Below are positions 31,483 to 42,479 of a stretch of DNA of 64,000 bases, in pieces (within the stretch, counting starts at the first letter, position 1; each line of letters opens with the position of its first letter). The notes beneath the pieces were generated by a model. The model had not been told where the DNA came from and searched no databases. It saw nothing but the letters and a program-made list of their open reading frames with translations. This DNA comes from Cryptomeria japonica (taxonomy: Eukaryota; Streptophyta; Pinopsida; Cupressales; Cupressaceae). Where the stretch lies: contig NC_081405.1 of assembly GCF_030272615.1 (NCBI RefSeq), positions 20,661,047-20,725,046 on the forward strand. The letters run 5' to 3'. The position numbers and the translations under genes are program-made.

Positions 31483-34400
31483 CTAGATGTACTCGAATAT
31501 ATCTAGGTAAGCACCTTTCAAAAATCCTAAGTAAGTATCCCAACTAGTATTCAAAGTTACCAACATAGTTACAAACCCATTAAGAATGTATGCATGTAGT
31601 TCTTCTTCTGTTAGATTCATCGGTGTGGGTTTATTCATTAATTCTAGACTTTTCCTCTTATGGAGTAATAAAGTGTTCAACCGAGGACTTACCAATCCTC
31701 TCAATTCCATAGCTCGCCAGATTAATCTGTCCATATCTTTCTCCAAGACTAATATCTTATATTCTGTAACCAAAATTTGACCATCATTGGCATTGGTCAA
31801 TGACTGAGTACCATCAAAACTGTTAGCCAGATGTTCCAACCAGACCTTTGTCACTTTTGTTTTTACCTCCAAGTCAGTTGTAAGTTTATCGGTGTTAGTA
31901 CAAGACCTATATATACAACTGCACTGATTAAGAGCCTCATCAATCTTTGTAAGTTGCTCTGTCATCTTGACCTTGTCTGATATGAGCATATTGTCACAGG
32001 TGACCTTCCTAGTTGCATTGTATCTCTCTATCAATTATCGGTTTGATATCTTTTGAAGATTTTGAAACTCTTTTGCAATATGTTCAGTCAAACTCTTAAG
32101 CTTTCCAGAGGGGATAGCTACCAGACTATAGTATCCCGAAACTAGTTGTTGCAAAATCAAAATGGCCTGCTCAATGACCTGCTTGTCTTCTGATCCTTCT
32201 TTCCTCAACTTCTAAGTTGCAATAAACATTAATTCAAAGCTGCTCAGTTGCTCAATGTTCTTCTGCCCAAAATCAACTTGACCAGATGAGCCAATTTCCA
32301 ACAATGAATGACCGGACTCTCCAACCTGCCGACTAGCACTGGTGCCTTCGCCACTTGGTGTAGTAATCATCTCAACCTTAGCCTCTTCAATATGTACATT
32401 TGTTGTCGAAGGTTCAACATCCTAAACCTATTTATTATTTTTATCCACATCAATAACCTCTACATCCAAAATGTTTTGTTATGGTGTATCCTGCTTATCA
32501 TGCACAACTTCAAGGTTATCTATCGGTTTCTCTATATTATGTACAGGTGATACTGCCAGAGGAATATCCTCTATTAGTTTTTGTCCCAAAACTGGTGAAT
32601 TCATAGCCAATATACCTTTTCCCTTACCATCAACAAATATGTCTTCAATACTAGACTTAGGTGAAAATACTGGTGTAGTAAAGAAATCTGGTTTGTCTAC
32701 AAAGAATTTTACCCATGCCTCGTGGGTCTCCTTAACTATTTCATTTACTCTACCTACCATGAGACTCACATGTGGATGTCTGCTCTGAAAAATTGTTCTA
32801 TTAGTATATTCAAGACACTGCTACAACTCCTTATCAGTCATTGTACCACAAATAGTTAATAACTCCTGCAACTTTATATTTTTATCCTCTTGAACTGCAG
32901 ATAATCTCCTACCATCTAGCTTATTGTAAAAGTCTCATGGTATTTGATTTTGAATCTCAAGTAATACCTTCTTACATATATCTAAATACAACAAAACTGC
33001 TTCCTCAATCTCCATTTGATCCTTATCATCCATATGTTCATAATAATGATGGATATTACTCAAAATTCCATCTTTAGTTATTTGATCTATTAATTCGGCA
33101 ACTGAGAGAGGAGGAGCGACTTCAATACTCTTACCAGATTCGAGAGCTATATCTAATTCTGATTTCTTCTTCTTGTCAGGAGTAGAAGTAGATTCTTTAA
33201 CTGGTTTCCTCTTCTGTGTTGGTTTCCTCTCCTTCAAAATTTTCTTAGGGGCTAATGGAGGAGTGACCTTCACTTTATGTACCTTTCCTTCCACAGGCTT
33301 CTTCCTCTGCACCCTGATGTATGTCTGGGGAATCTTTGGGGGCACAACATCAATATCAAAACCGGATTCAATAGAGGCAATATAAGTTTCCGATTTCTTC
33401 CTCTTTAGTATACCCTTGCCGGTTGTTGCTAACAGTGGAGTCTGAACTACTGCCGTAGATGACCCTTCTGCCAATCCAATGATCTTCTTGATTTCAGAGG
33501 ACATCTTCTCCACAACTTCCCCAAGCTTCTTCAATTTTCCTTCCCTTTTCTTCTGACTGAAACCTATCTGAACTTCAGATGCCTTTTGCTTTGTTGTACC
33601 AAAGGCTTTCTCAGTTTCATCAACCGGGGCATTAATCAGAGTCTTGGCATATAAGTCCAAGATCTCAGCATCAACCTCATAACCCATCTCAGTGATCCAG
33701 ATCTTTTGTGGTTGCACTGCTTCCATTAATGTTTCATCCTTCTTAACCATAAAGCATATTTTAATAGAGTACTTATCAACAATATGTTTCAACACTCTCT
33801 CTTTTTTCATCATAGCCTTCTGAAATGATTTGAAATAACCCCATAGAATGGAGTCTCCCTCCTTGTCCTGTCCTAAACCTCTTATAGAATTCTTTATTTT
33901 CTTTCCTACTGGCATATCAAATTCCCATTTATTTTTACCGGATCCGATAACTCATTCAAAAATAAAAGCATCAAGCAAACAACAACATTGCCATACAGGA
34001 AAACACCTTTCTTTTTACCCTTAATCTTCCCTAGGTTTAAAATAAGCTCTTCACACATCCATTGATAGAGATCATACCTATCATTTCTTTTGACCATCTA
34101 ATGAGCATAATAAACGTATGAACTGGAAACAAAGTTCAATCGGTTTGATTGGGTTACCTTGTAACCAATGATCATGCTTGCAAATTGAACAACTTTGTCT
34201 CTGATAGTGCTTATCCTCATTGATCGATTGTCAAAAGTTGCACCAGTTAACTTCTCAACCTCATTTTAGGTATTTATCCCTTCTGGGAGTCTGACCAGTT
34301 TGGGGCAAACTGGTGATTGCATAAATAGCCTCTTTTTGTGATTTTGTAGGGTCGCTCCAACCATATGAATTCCTCATGGACACAACTTAGTACATATCGA

Positions 34401-34750
34401 ATCATTTCATCTTCAAATTTCAGCATCTCCAAAATGTCTGTGAAACCTTGATCCTTCAGAATTTGAAAGTTTGGTTTCATTAATCCCCTCCTATCCGATA
34501 GATTTATCATGTACATTGTTTTGATCTTAGCTGAACCTAAATCCTCCAGAGTGCAGTGGATATATGCACGAACATCTTCAACATACAAAACTTTGTTTGG
34601 AACCCTAGAAAATGCGCCGACTGAATCATCAACCTTCACAATCTGAGGGCATTGCATGAAAATTGAGCATGGACAATCCTTAATGTCAACAACAATAGGG
34701 GTAGCCACACCTACTGGGGCAGGAGTAGATCCAAAAGCCACTATAAACAA
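31483..34750 (-). pseudogene. Long ORF2 of the SIRE-like element, unknown function
   Basis: The segments 33915-32935 (326 codons), 32769-32479 and 32034-31483 are all in one frame, interrupted only by stops, so an ancestral ORF of over 800 codons is implied. Segments 34750-34274 (158 codons) and 34097-33906 are upstream in other frames and probably form its N-terminus. Visible features: a Lys/Arg-rich middle with KKPVEGKVHKVKVTPPLAPK and RKPTQKRKPVKE, a predicted-helical acidic part, and a C-terminal half rich in charged helices. No catalytic motif of protease, RT, integrase or transposase was found. I do not recognise it. It follows the Gag-like ORF, in the place of pol. Confidence 0.65.
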
Positions 34751-35055
34751 AAGATAGTCCGAAAACTGATAAAATACCTCACAACCTTTGCCGGTGAAAG
34801 TTCTTGAAAATCCACACCAAATGCACTGGAAATCACTTGAAAATGTTTTTGATCGCCTTAAATCACCTTAAACTCACTCTGCTTCACTTTGAATGTGTGT
34901 GATTAGAAATGAACCAACACTTCTCTTTTATTCTGTGAAAACCCTAATTTCCCATCGACGTAAATGTGTGCCAGTCTATCATACCGGATTCAAAATCCAT
35001 GACCTCAGTGTTGAGAAACCTTCAGACTGACTTCTCCAAGATCTGATACAAGATT

Positions 35056-36300
35056 TCAAACCTCTACCAAGGGTAATGCAAGGTCTATCATTAATTTACC
35101 TCCCCCTAAGGCTAATGCCTTAGTTACCGGATGAGTCTTCTGCCAGTGCAAGAACATTCTGCTTTGTCGGTTGAATAACTGGGTTGATTGTCTTTGTTGG
35201 TTGTTCTTCAGATTTCCTAACCCATTTCCTCTCATGCTCCTTCCGGATATCATCAACTTTTTGTTTTCCTTTTTCATCATTTCCTACCGGATTGTTCTTG
35301 CTTCTGCAAAATTTAGCAATATGTCCTATTTTGTTGCATGCATAGCAAGTGACATTATTTTTCTGAATTGCTTTACTGTATCCTTGATCACTCCTTGACC
35401 TGCATTGACTAGCCATATGTCTAAACTTTCCACATTCACGACATTTCACATTCTCTCTACAATCTTCTGTCTTATGACCATACTTCTTACAATTTGAACA
35501 CTGATCGAGAACTGCATTATTATCCTGATTTACTCTATTTCTACAATGTCTTGCCACATGACCAATTTTATTGCAAAAAAAATATCTACCATTTAATATA
35601 TGTGCATTGGGCTGCCTTACCGATTATTTCTTGTTGACAAGTGGATTCTCCTTCTGACTAGTTGTTTCAACTTCATTTGTAGTACTAGAGCTTTCTCCTT
35701 GCTCAAATCCAAGACCTCTAGTGTCTCCCTTGCACCTTTGATCCTTCAGTAGTTCATCAACCTTTGCAGAATTATCCTTGAACTTGTCTTTATAGTCATT
35801 TGCAGTATCCAGATCTCCTCTTAGGATTGTTATCAATCTTTCCAACTCTATCTCATTATTCTGGGATTGCACCAGTTCAGTTCTCAATATATCATTCTCA
35901 TATACCAACTTAATGCATTCCTCGGATATGTCTTTCAGAGATCTACCAAGATTTTCTTCATTCTTTTTCTGGTCTTCAATATCCTTGGACATCCTCATAG
36001 TTAGGGCTTTCATTTCATTATTCATGTCAGTATTCTCTCAACTCAACTTCTGACATTGTTCTTTAAGGGCATTCTTCTCTTCATCATCCCGATTTTGTAA
36101 AAGTTCCTTTCTTCTAGCTTGAGAAGATGGCAACCTCTCATGTAGGATAAGAATGAATTCCTTTGCAGAGTTCAACTCATCTTGTAATTTCAATTTTTTC
36201 ATCCTTTCAGCATCATAGTATTCAAGAGCTACTTCAAGTTGTTTCTCTAGATTCATCTCCATGGATTCCGAATGCAGGATCTTCCTTAAGTTGTTAGACT
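35056..36300 (-). pseudogene. Gag-like ORF1 of the SIRE-like element: coiled coil and zinc knuckles
   Basis: Segments 36349-36038, 36025-35624 and 35557-35120 share one frame with only two stops between them; the part above about 36315 lies in the primer site and LTR, so the real start is probably the Met of MEMNLEKQLEVALEYYDAER. A long charged coiled coil (ELNSAKEF...LRGDLDTANDYKDKFKD) is followed by CCHC knuckles: CSNCKKYGHKTEDC, CRECGKFRHMASQC (Gly-to-Arg in the third position) and CYACNKIGHIAKFC, plus a first damaged one ending CNKIGHVARHC. The usual copia Gag core (UBN2) is absent. Likely an RNA-binding packaging protein; nonfunctional here. Confidence 0.78.
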
Positions 36301-36316
36301 TACTCCAAGGCACCAA

Positions 36317-36328
36317 GCTCTGATACCA
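36317..36328 (-). other. Primer binding site of the SIRE-like element
   Basis: On the minus strand TGGTATCAGAGC, the exact consensus Met-type primer site, two bases from the 5' LTR end at 36331. Confidence 0.9.
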
Positions 36329-36330
36329 AT

Positions 36331-37245
36331 TGTTGGAATCCGAGAACACTAAGAGGGGGGGTGAATCAGTGTTCTGTCAGTAAGATAAATTTTAACCTTA
36401 TTAACAATGTGTTTCAGTAACTGGTAACCATAAAAGAATATAACAACACCTACAAATAATACCACCACAAGAATATACACCATAACATAGAGATTTATAT
36501 GTGGAAAACCTCAAAGATGAAAAAACCATGGTGGAATTGGGGACCCACAATATCTATCCACTGTCCAAATGAATAAATATTACAATAGGGGCCCACACAT
36601 GCAGGAAGGCCAACAACCTAGAGTTCATCACAAAAGGAGCCTCACTGACTACAAGCACCAAATATTGGTTTACAAACAAAATTTTGAACTGAGAGAATGC
36701 ATCTGCTATGTTGGATGAGTTTCGGTTCAAGCACTGACTATACCGGTTTCCATTGTTTTCTCCTTTACCGGTAACTTGCTTTGCATCCCAAACCTTAAAA
36801 CCAATAACCAAGACTGACTACAAAATATTATATTCATATATAGTCGATCAATATTGTTCGCATAATATCTTGCATCATATGTATATCTCTCAATATCATC
36901 ATATCCAAAATATCCTAGCCGGACTAACTTAAATACCCTTCCCAAACATAAACATAAATGCCTTACGTCAGCTTACAATGATATTACAATTTATTTACAT
37001 GTCGGCCTAGACAAAAACAAATACATTAAACTTCATGACCGATGTTGTTGATTGCTACCATGTAGACCTGCTGGATTGATCTCCTATGTCGGCCTCATAT
37101 ACCGGTTCCTAGTTTATCGATTTCCCTGAATGTCGATTGTCAAATCATGAATACCAATGAGTACCGGTTAAGTGTCCAACCCAAAATTATATGTGTTTCC
37201 ATCAATGACAACACAACTAAACTAGATGAGTGTCAATTGCCAACA
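36331..37245 (-). repeat. 5' LTR of the SIRE-like element
   Basis: 915 bp, ends TGTTGG/CCAACA, followed on the right by the CAAAG duplication. It lacks the G-run expansion of the other LTR. Shared family with the solo LTR at 603-8220. Confidence 0.92.
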
Positions 37246-37250
37246 CAAAG

Positions 37251-37694
37251 TATGTGCAAAAGAGTCACTCAGAAGATTGGATCATTCTGTTGGTGTTTCC
37301 AACCGATGTCTCTAAATATCTTCTATGAGAAGCCAACCTTAATGTTAAAGGGTTTGGATTAGTGGCCAATTGATAGGATAATAACTAGGGATAAGGAACT
37401 AGTTATATCATCTACACTTCAGCCTCTGTTAGACCTAGGTGGGTATCCCTTTAACTATGCTTTTATAATCTTGATTCTCCCTTTTTGGTATTGTAATAGA
37501 TATGCTCTCAATGCACTAAGTGAATCTGAGAAATTCTTAACTTCACTGGATATGAATTTTATCCTTAACTTATATATTTTGAGTCATTGTGAGAGTCAAT
37601 TTGTCCTATTCCTTAAAACTTAAACTTAAAAACAAAAACGGAATATAAATATTGATGGATTTTCTTGCTTTCAAATGCCAAGGTTAGTAATATT
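37251..37694 (+). other. Copia pol continuation then unassigned sequence
   Basis: The first about 90 bp continue the host copia frame (YVQKSHSEDW, then VFPTDVSKYLL and a stop). The remainder has no readable frame or repeat signature and may be decayed pol or the edge of the next element. Confidence 0.5.
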
Positions 37695-37772
37695 GTGATC
37701 TCATTCAAGGGCAATAATCAATTAAATAAAAGGAATAATATACGATGACAATATGAAAGAACTAAAACAACA
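37695..37772 (+). repeat. Truncated 5' LTR end (78 bp)
   Basis: GTGATCTCATTCAAGGGCAA through AACAACA; matches 41306-41383 with several substitutions and small indels. The upstream part of the LTR is missing. Confidence 0.7.
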
Positions 37773-37783
37773 TGGTATTAGAG
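37773..37783 (+). other. Primer binding site (Met type, degenerate)
   Basis: TGGTATTAGAG directly after the LTR end; one transition from TGGTATCAGAG. Confidence 0.65.
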
Positions 37784-40140
37784 AAGGTTCTCTACCAGGC
37801 CTCTGAGGTTTTAGATACAACAAATAATACGTCTTATATGGATAAACAATTATTATCTCCAAAGAAGTTTTTTTTAAGTGCTTAAATCTCTATATAATAC
37901 TGATCTTAACAGTGATTCAAGAGATAACGACTATGGTGCAATAAGAATAGTGTATACAAATAAGATAATAGCGATCATGGATTTTAATTACAAAGAGAAA
38001 TGTTTGAGATATACAAAGTAAGTGATACCTAAGGTAGAGAAATATATACAAGGGTGCAAGAAAATCTATAAATAAACGAATGATTCATGAGACTAGCGAC
38101 AGTAATATAAATAGAGGAAATACATGACTGCAACACAAAATCGGGCCTTTTAGATTACCAACGTGAAATTCTACTTATGAAGTACAAGAGTCTTTGAACA
38201 ACAACTTTAGAATATTTATGTGTTGCAGAGACTTCATAAACAATACTGACGATTCATAAAGTGAGAAAATAAGAAATTATAATATCAGTGATATTATTAC
38301 TATGAAGCAAAGAAATAGCATTGGATATTTCACGAATGATGTCTTGCATATTGGAATCGAGAACACTTGGCAAGAAGAAAAGCCCGATCCTTATAGTGGC
38401 AATGTATAATTTGTTAAGTGTGATCCGTCTTATATATACAAATGATTCAAAAGACAAAAGGCAACAATCTTATAATAACCAAAACTATGAACGGGGATAT
38501 TGAACATATACTAAACAATTCTATGAATAAGTAGAAGAACATTGGGTGCATACATTATATTCAGAAATATATTAGAGAAGAATGACATGAATATTATACA
38601 ACGAAGTATATCACCAAGTCTGCGTGAATATTACATAGCAGAAAATATAACCAAGTGTGCATGGATTATATACAACAATGTGTGAATAGAACAAAGCAAA
38701 TAATATAGCAAGGCATATAACAGGGGTTCATAGATATTCAACAGAGGTGCATGCATTATAGTCATAGATCAGGATACATATATAGTTGTGTATATAACAG
38801 TGAAGCAGTGCAGACACTATACTGTAGAATATGGTTATGCACAATGACTCTTTGCACACATAAACCAAAGCAATCGACTGACATGGTAATGTGAAAAGGA
38901 AATGCAACATGAAAAATGATGCAACAAACCTTTATTTAGAAGAGATGTGATTTGTATTAAAAGGGGAACGTGTTAAAGGAGGTACGATTATCCAAAGAGG
39001 ATTAATAATCTATTCTCAAAGCATTGTAATTTGTTTAATACATCAAAATGATATTATTATGGCTGACTAATTAAGATTTACATAAAGACAAATATTAATA
39101 TTGGTGCAAATATTAATATTTGCCAGAAGTAATTAGAGAGGCTAGCTTAGACAAGGATCTATTTCTTTATAATAAGATCGATATATCAAAGTTAATATTT
39201 ATTTGCTTTCCTGGTAATTGTATTTCATATCGCTTCACTTCATGGTGCGATATAGTAATCTCTGCATGAAACTACATGTGGATGAATAAGAGATTTGTGG
39301 TTGCCATGAATAATCTCTGCAATTATTTTGAGTCATAGAGGTTAAACAAAAGAAGAAAATATTAAAACTGTGGGCCTCTAATGTTTTACTGCAACATTGA
39401 TTAAGAAGATCGATCAACATCAATGGAGATAGTAATATTTTGGTTGAATATTGTTGTAGTATGTGCATAATATTCATGAGAGATGATTATTATTGTTCTT
39501 GAAGCTTATGTGGTAAATGCGATCCCTTTCCCAAGCCATGTAACTCTCCATTCCTTCTTTTGGAATGCCACACTTTGGAGATTTACAAGTTGTTGGGCAT
39601 GATAAGTTGTTCATTATATGGATGTTGATGGAAATAAAGTAAATGCTATGTGTTAATGATATCACTAGGTGACGCTATGCAGTAATACATTTCCAATATA
39701 CTTTTTGATCGCTACAACACTAAAGGTAGCAAAGTTGAGACAAGAGGGCTCTCCTAGTGAGAGGGAGTAGACAACAAGCGGATTTTGTTCTAATCTTAGG
39801 ATGGTCATATTGTTATCTGGTCTAGGGCTCGATCTTATGATAGGAGGTCCAAGGTAGTCTTGGATCTTGCACTTTCAGTCATATGTAGATCATACCACAT
39901 GATGAGAGTCTCTTGGATCAAGGTATCTTCCATGATTGGAACCATGTGAGCATGGTATGCTCCCGTGACAGAGGGAGTAGTTAAGAGGATGTGCTTCCGT
40001 TGACATCTGAGGATCTTGGTCATATTGGTTCAGAGGGAGTAGATCGTGTCGAGATGGTTTCTCTAGTGATCAGTCAGAGGATTATGATTCATGGGATGGA
40101 GTCCCATATATGTAGGCTGGAAGGCCTTTATGCTAATTCC
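37784..40140 (+). other. Decayed interior of the copia derivative
   Basis: About 2.4 kb with no ORF above 80 codons on either strand that reads as a known domain. AT-rich, with loosely repeated ATATTACATAGCAGA/ATTATACAACAA words at 38590-38760. Any gag-pol has been lost or replaced. Confidence 0.5.
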
Positions 40141-40176
40141 TAGGTCATAATATTCCTGGATAGATGGATACTTGGA

Positions 40177-40266
40177 ATACACCAAGAGTAATGCAGACTC
40201 TAACCTTGTATTTCATGAAAGGTCAAAGCATGTGGAGTTCAAGTATCATGATATGGTTCATAATTA
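40177..40266 (+). pseudogene. Copia RNase H C-terminal tail
   Basis: Thirty readable codons with NLVFHERSKHVEFKYH, the conserved copia RNase H end (the intact element has VFHDRSKHIEIPYHYV), then a stop. It shows that the derivative once had a copia pol. Confidence 0.75.
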
Positions 40267-40439
40267 GTATCATGTATGTGACTCCATGACAATTTTGGTT
40301 CAATGCTTGATGAGCCCCTGGAACATCATCGTAAGGTGACGATGTCATGATATTGATTGATCATACCATTTGGTTTATATCTCTAGTAGTAATATCTAAG
40401 GACATGCCATAATAGTGGATATCATGAGACATGATATCC

Positions 40440-40880
40440 ATGGATAAGCCATAATGGTGGATATTACATAAAGAGATATTCATGGTGGATTTCATGTGAC
40501 ATGAAATCCGTGGACATGCCATGTAGTAATATCTTTAGATAAACCATAATAGTAGATATCACGTGAGGTGATATCTATGGATATGCCATAATGGTTGATA
40601 TCACGTGAGGTGATATTTATGTATAAACTATAATGGCGGATGTCATGTGAGGTGATGCCTATGGATATGCCATAATGGTTGATATCACATGAGGTGATAT
40701 CTATGGGGAAGCCATAATGGTTGATATCACGTGAGGTAATATCTATGGAAAAGCCATAATGGTTGATATCACATGAGGTGATATCTATGGAGGATCCATG
40801 ATGATTGATATCATGGTGAGGTGATATCTTTACTTTCCTCATATGGGTGTAGTCATTGTGGTTGACATCATGATGAGGTG
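40440..40880 (+). repeat. 42-bp tandem array, each unit a hairpin
   Basis: About nine to ten imperfect units of 42 bp with the core GATATCACGTGAGGTGATATC split as arms GATATCAC and GTGATATC around a 5-nt loop, alternating with ATGGATAAGCCATAATGGTT, which is also a partial dyad (CCATAATGG). Units differ by substitutions. The array precedes the polypurine tract. Confidence 0.85.
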
Positions 40881-40912
40881 ATATGTCTTGTGCAATTGGA
40901 AGTATCCTCCCT

Positions 40913-40993
40913 AGCTAAGAGGGAGTGTTGAAGATACATCAGGAGGACGAACCAGAAGATGTCAAGTAGGATTCCTTCCTAGCTAAGAGGAAG
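40913..40993 (+). repeat. Duplicated polypurine tract / LTR-start junction
   Basis: CCTAGCTAAGAGGGAGTGTTGA ends at 40931 and a near copy CCTAGCTAAGAGGAAGTGTTGA ends about 68 bp later, where the complete LTR starts (40994). The first copy has only a short LTR-like stretch after it. It may be a local tandem duplication. Confidence 0.7.
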
Positions 40994-41383
40994 TGTTGAT
41001 TTTATTGTAGCTATGGTCAGAATCCACGAGCCTACATAACACAAAGGTTGTGATTATATTGTGATTGATAATATAATTATTATATTATTATTGTGAGATA
41101 ATATATTATATAATTATTATATAATTATTATATTATCATTATTATGAGATGATATAATTATATTATAATTGTGAGAATATAATTATACTTATAATTATTG
41201 ATATTATAATAATATATTGATAGTTAACATTATATTATATTAATTAATAAGAGTGGTATCCATTGTTGAAAGTGGCACCTCTTGCGTATATATTTGATGA
41301 GATATGTGATCTCATTCAAGGGCAATAATCAATTGAATAAAATAAATAATATACGATGGAAATATGAAAGAACTATAGAAACA
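40994..41383 (+). repeat. 3' LTR of the copia derivative
   Basis: TGTTGATTTTATTGTAGC...GAAACA, 390 bp. Its middle (41050-41260) is nearly pure A+T, built from ATAATTATTATATT words, a microsatellite-like expansion. The end matches the 5' LTR fragment. Confidence 0.7.
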
Positions 41384-42479
41384 AATACAATCTTATGACT
41401 AGTGCCTATCCATTGGGCTAGATTACCATTATTACAATATAAAATATGAATGTACTGCAACATCTTTTGCCTTATACAACTAACACCTGGTATTAGTCAT
41501 AACATAAAATGAATATTCTAGTTGCATCCTAACCAAAAATGATCTCTACAAAATGTTTTTGAATGAACAAAGCAGTTTAATCTCCTACTTTAGAAGAAGC
41601 TCACATTCATACAAATTCAACAACACAGTGAAGAAGTAAAAAAAAAAGCCCTTGATTTATTGATTAAACAAGATTTTGGAGCACAAGTGGTGAGAACAAC
41701 TTCAAAACCATTGAATTTTCTTTCAATATGTTTTTGTAACTGCAAAGTACTTCATATATCCCACACATATCCATTGCAAAAGGACTGCAAATAGAACATG
41801 AAACTGAAAATAGTACTATATTGCAAAACCTATGGACTTTTTGTGTGCATATTCACTCTTAGTAAAAAAGCTTTTACAATGCTCGAATAATACTTCTAAT
41901 TTGAACCTAGAGACTTGAAACAAGGCCTAGAATATCCTTTTATAGAAAATAAGGATGCAACAAGGTTCGGGCCTTTTACAATTTCAAAAAGTATTAGGTG
42001 ACCACCTAACAGAATAGGACAAACAACTTTTTAGATCTTTTGATAGGGATAGACATTCTCTTTCTTTTCTCCGCAAGTGGTAGTTGTTGTAGATGATCTG
42101 GAATTCTTCTTTTCTTCACATGAGCTCTCTTATCAAGTTGGTGGATCAGATAACCCTGCTGACCTATTAAATACACATAAACAAAGAGTAGTTTACCATA
42201 TATTTATAAAATATATACATTAAGTAGAGGATATGTAAGTCAAAATTATGTGAAAATGTCATAGTCAATCCACCTAATTACAATTAATATCCTTTTTCAT
42301 CTATACAAGTTGATGGAAGAAGGAAAGACAAAAATTCAAAACAGGTGAGAAATACTAAATTTAAAAATTCAAAATTGTAGAAACAAAGTGAGAAGAGAAT
42401 CAGAAAGATCCCAATCCATATTGCTTTTATTGTTGAAGTCTTATAGTGTGCTACTAGTAATCTTAAGTATCTATTGAAG
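41384..42479. other. About 1.1 kb without a gene
   Basis: No coding frame on either strand. A minus-strand TCTATAAAAGGATATTC at 41933-41949 would be a good TATA box, and the sequence is in the right place to be the 3' LTR of the minus-strand element whose pseudogene follows, but no paired LTR was found. Confidence 0.4.

Larger units (their letters stand above)
30324..37245 (-). mobile_element. Pol-less SIRE-like LTR element with two ORFs
   Basis: A complete minus-strand element of 6.9 kb: LTRs 30324-31259 and 36331-37245, exact target duplication CAAAG (30319-30323, 37246-37250), Met-type primer site beside the right LTR (36317-36328) and polypurine tract beside the left LTR (31260-31271). 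It inserted in the copia polyprotein. Inside are a Gag-like frame with coiled coil and zinc knuckles (36300-35120) and a long frame of unknown function (34750-31483). No protease, integrase, RT or RNase H. This resembles TR-GAG-type non-autonomous elements plus an extra ORF. LTR divergence of several percent (roughly 9 percent in a 240-bp sample read by eye) means it is old. Confidence 0.92.
15200..37694 (+). mobile_element. Decayed plus-strand Copia element, interrupted twice
   Basis: LTR (about 15200-16083), primer site (16086-16097), gag and protease (16141-17585), integrase to 18048, then insertion of the 11.8-kb pol-less element; integrase resumes at 29865-30318, then the SIRE-like element (30324-37245), then a short continuation from 37251. 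Removing both insertions restores adjacent integrase codons, which proves they are insertions into one host. Its RT and 3' LTR are not recognisable after 37340. The start of the LTR is approximate. Confidence 0.85.
37695..41383 (+). mobile_element. Decayed copia derivative with hairpin tandem array
   Basis: A 78-bp LTR end (37695-37772) is followed by a Met-type primer site (37773-37783). A matching LTR end is at 41306-41383. Between them, coding sequence has decayed apart from the C-terminal RNase H tail (40177-40266), followed by a tandem array, polypurine tracts and a full 3' LTR (40994-41383). The 5' LTR is truncated. The 3' part resembles the intact Copia at 1375 in layout (hairpin tract, AGCTAAGAGGGAG tract, TGTT LTR start), so the two are probably related lineages. 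Confidence 0.7.

Noticed and set aside
40492..40842. 116-codon minus-strand frame with repeated DINHYGFSIDITS units
   Set aside because: It is only the translation of the 42-bp hairpin array; unit length divisible by three keeps it open.
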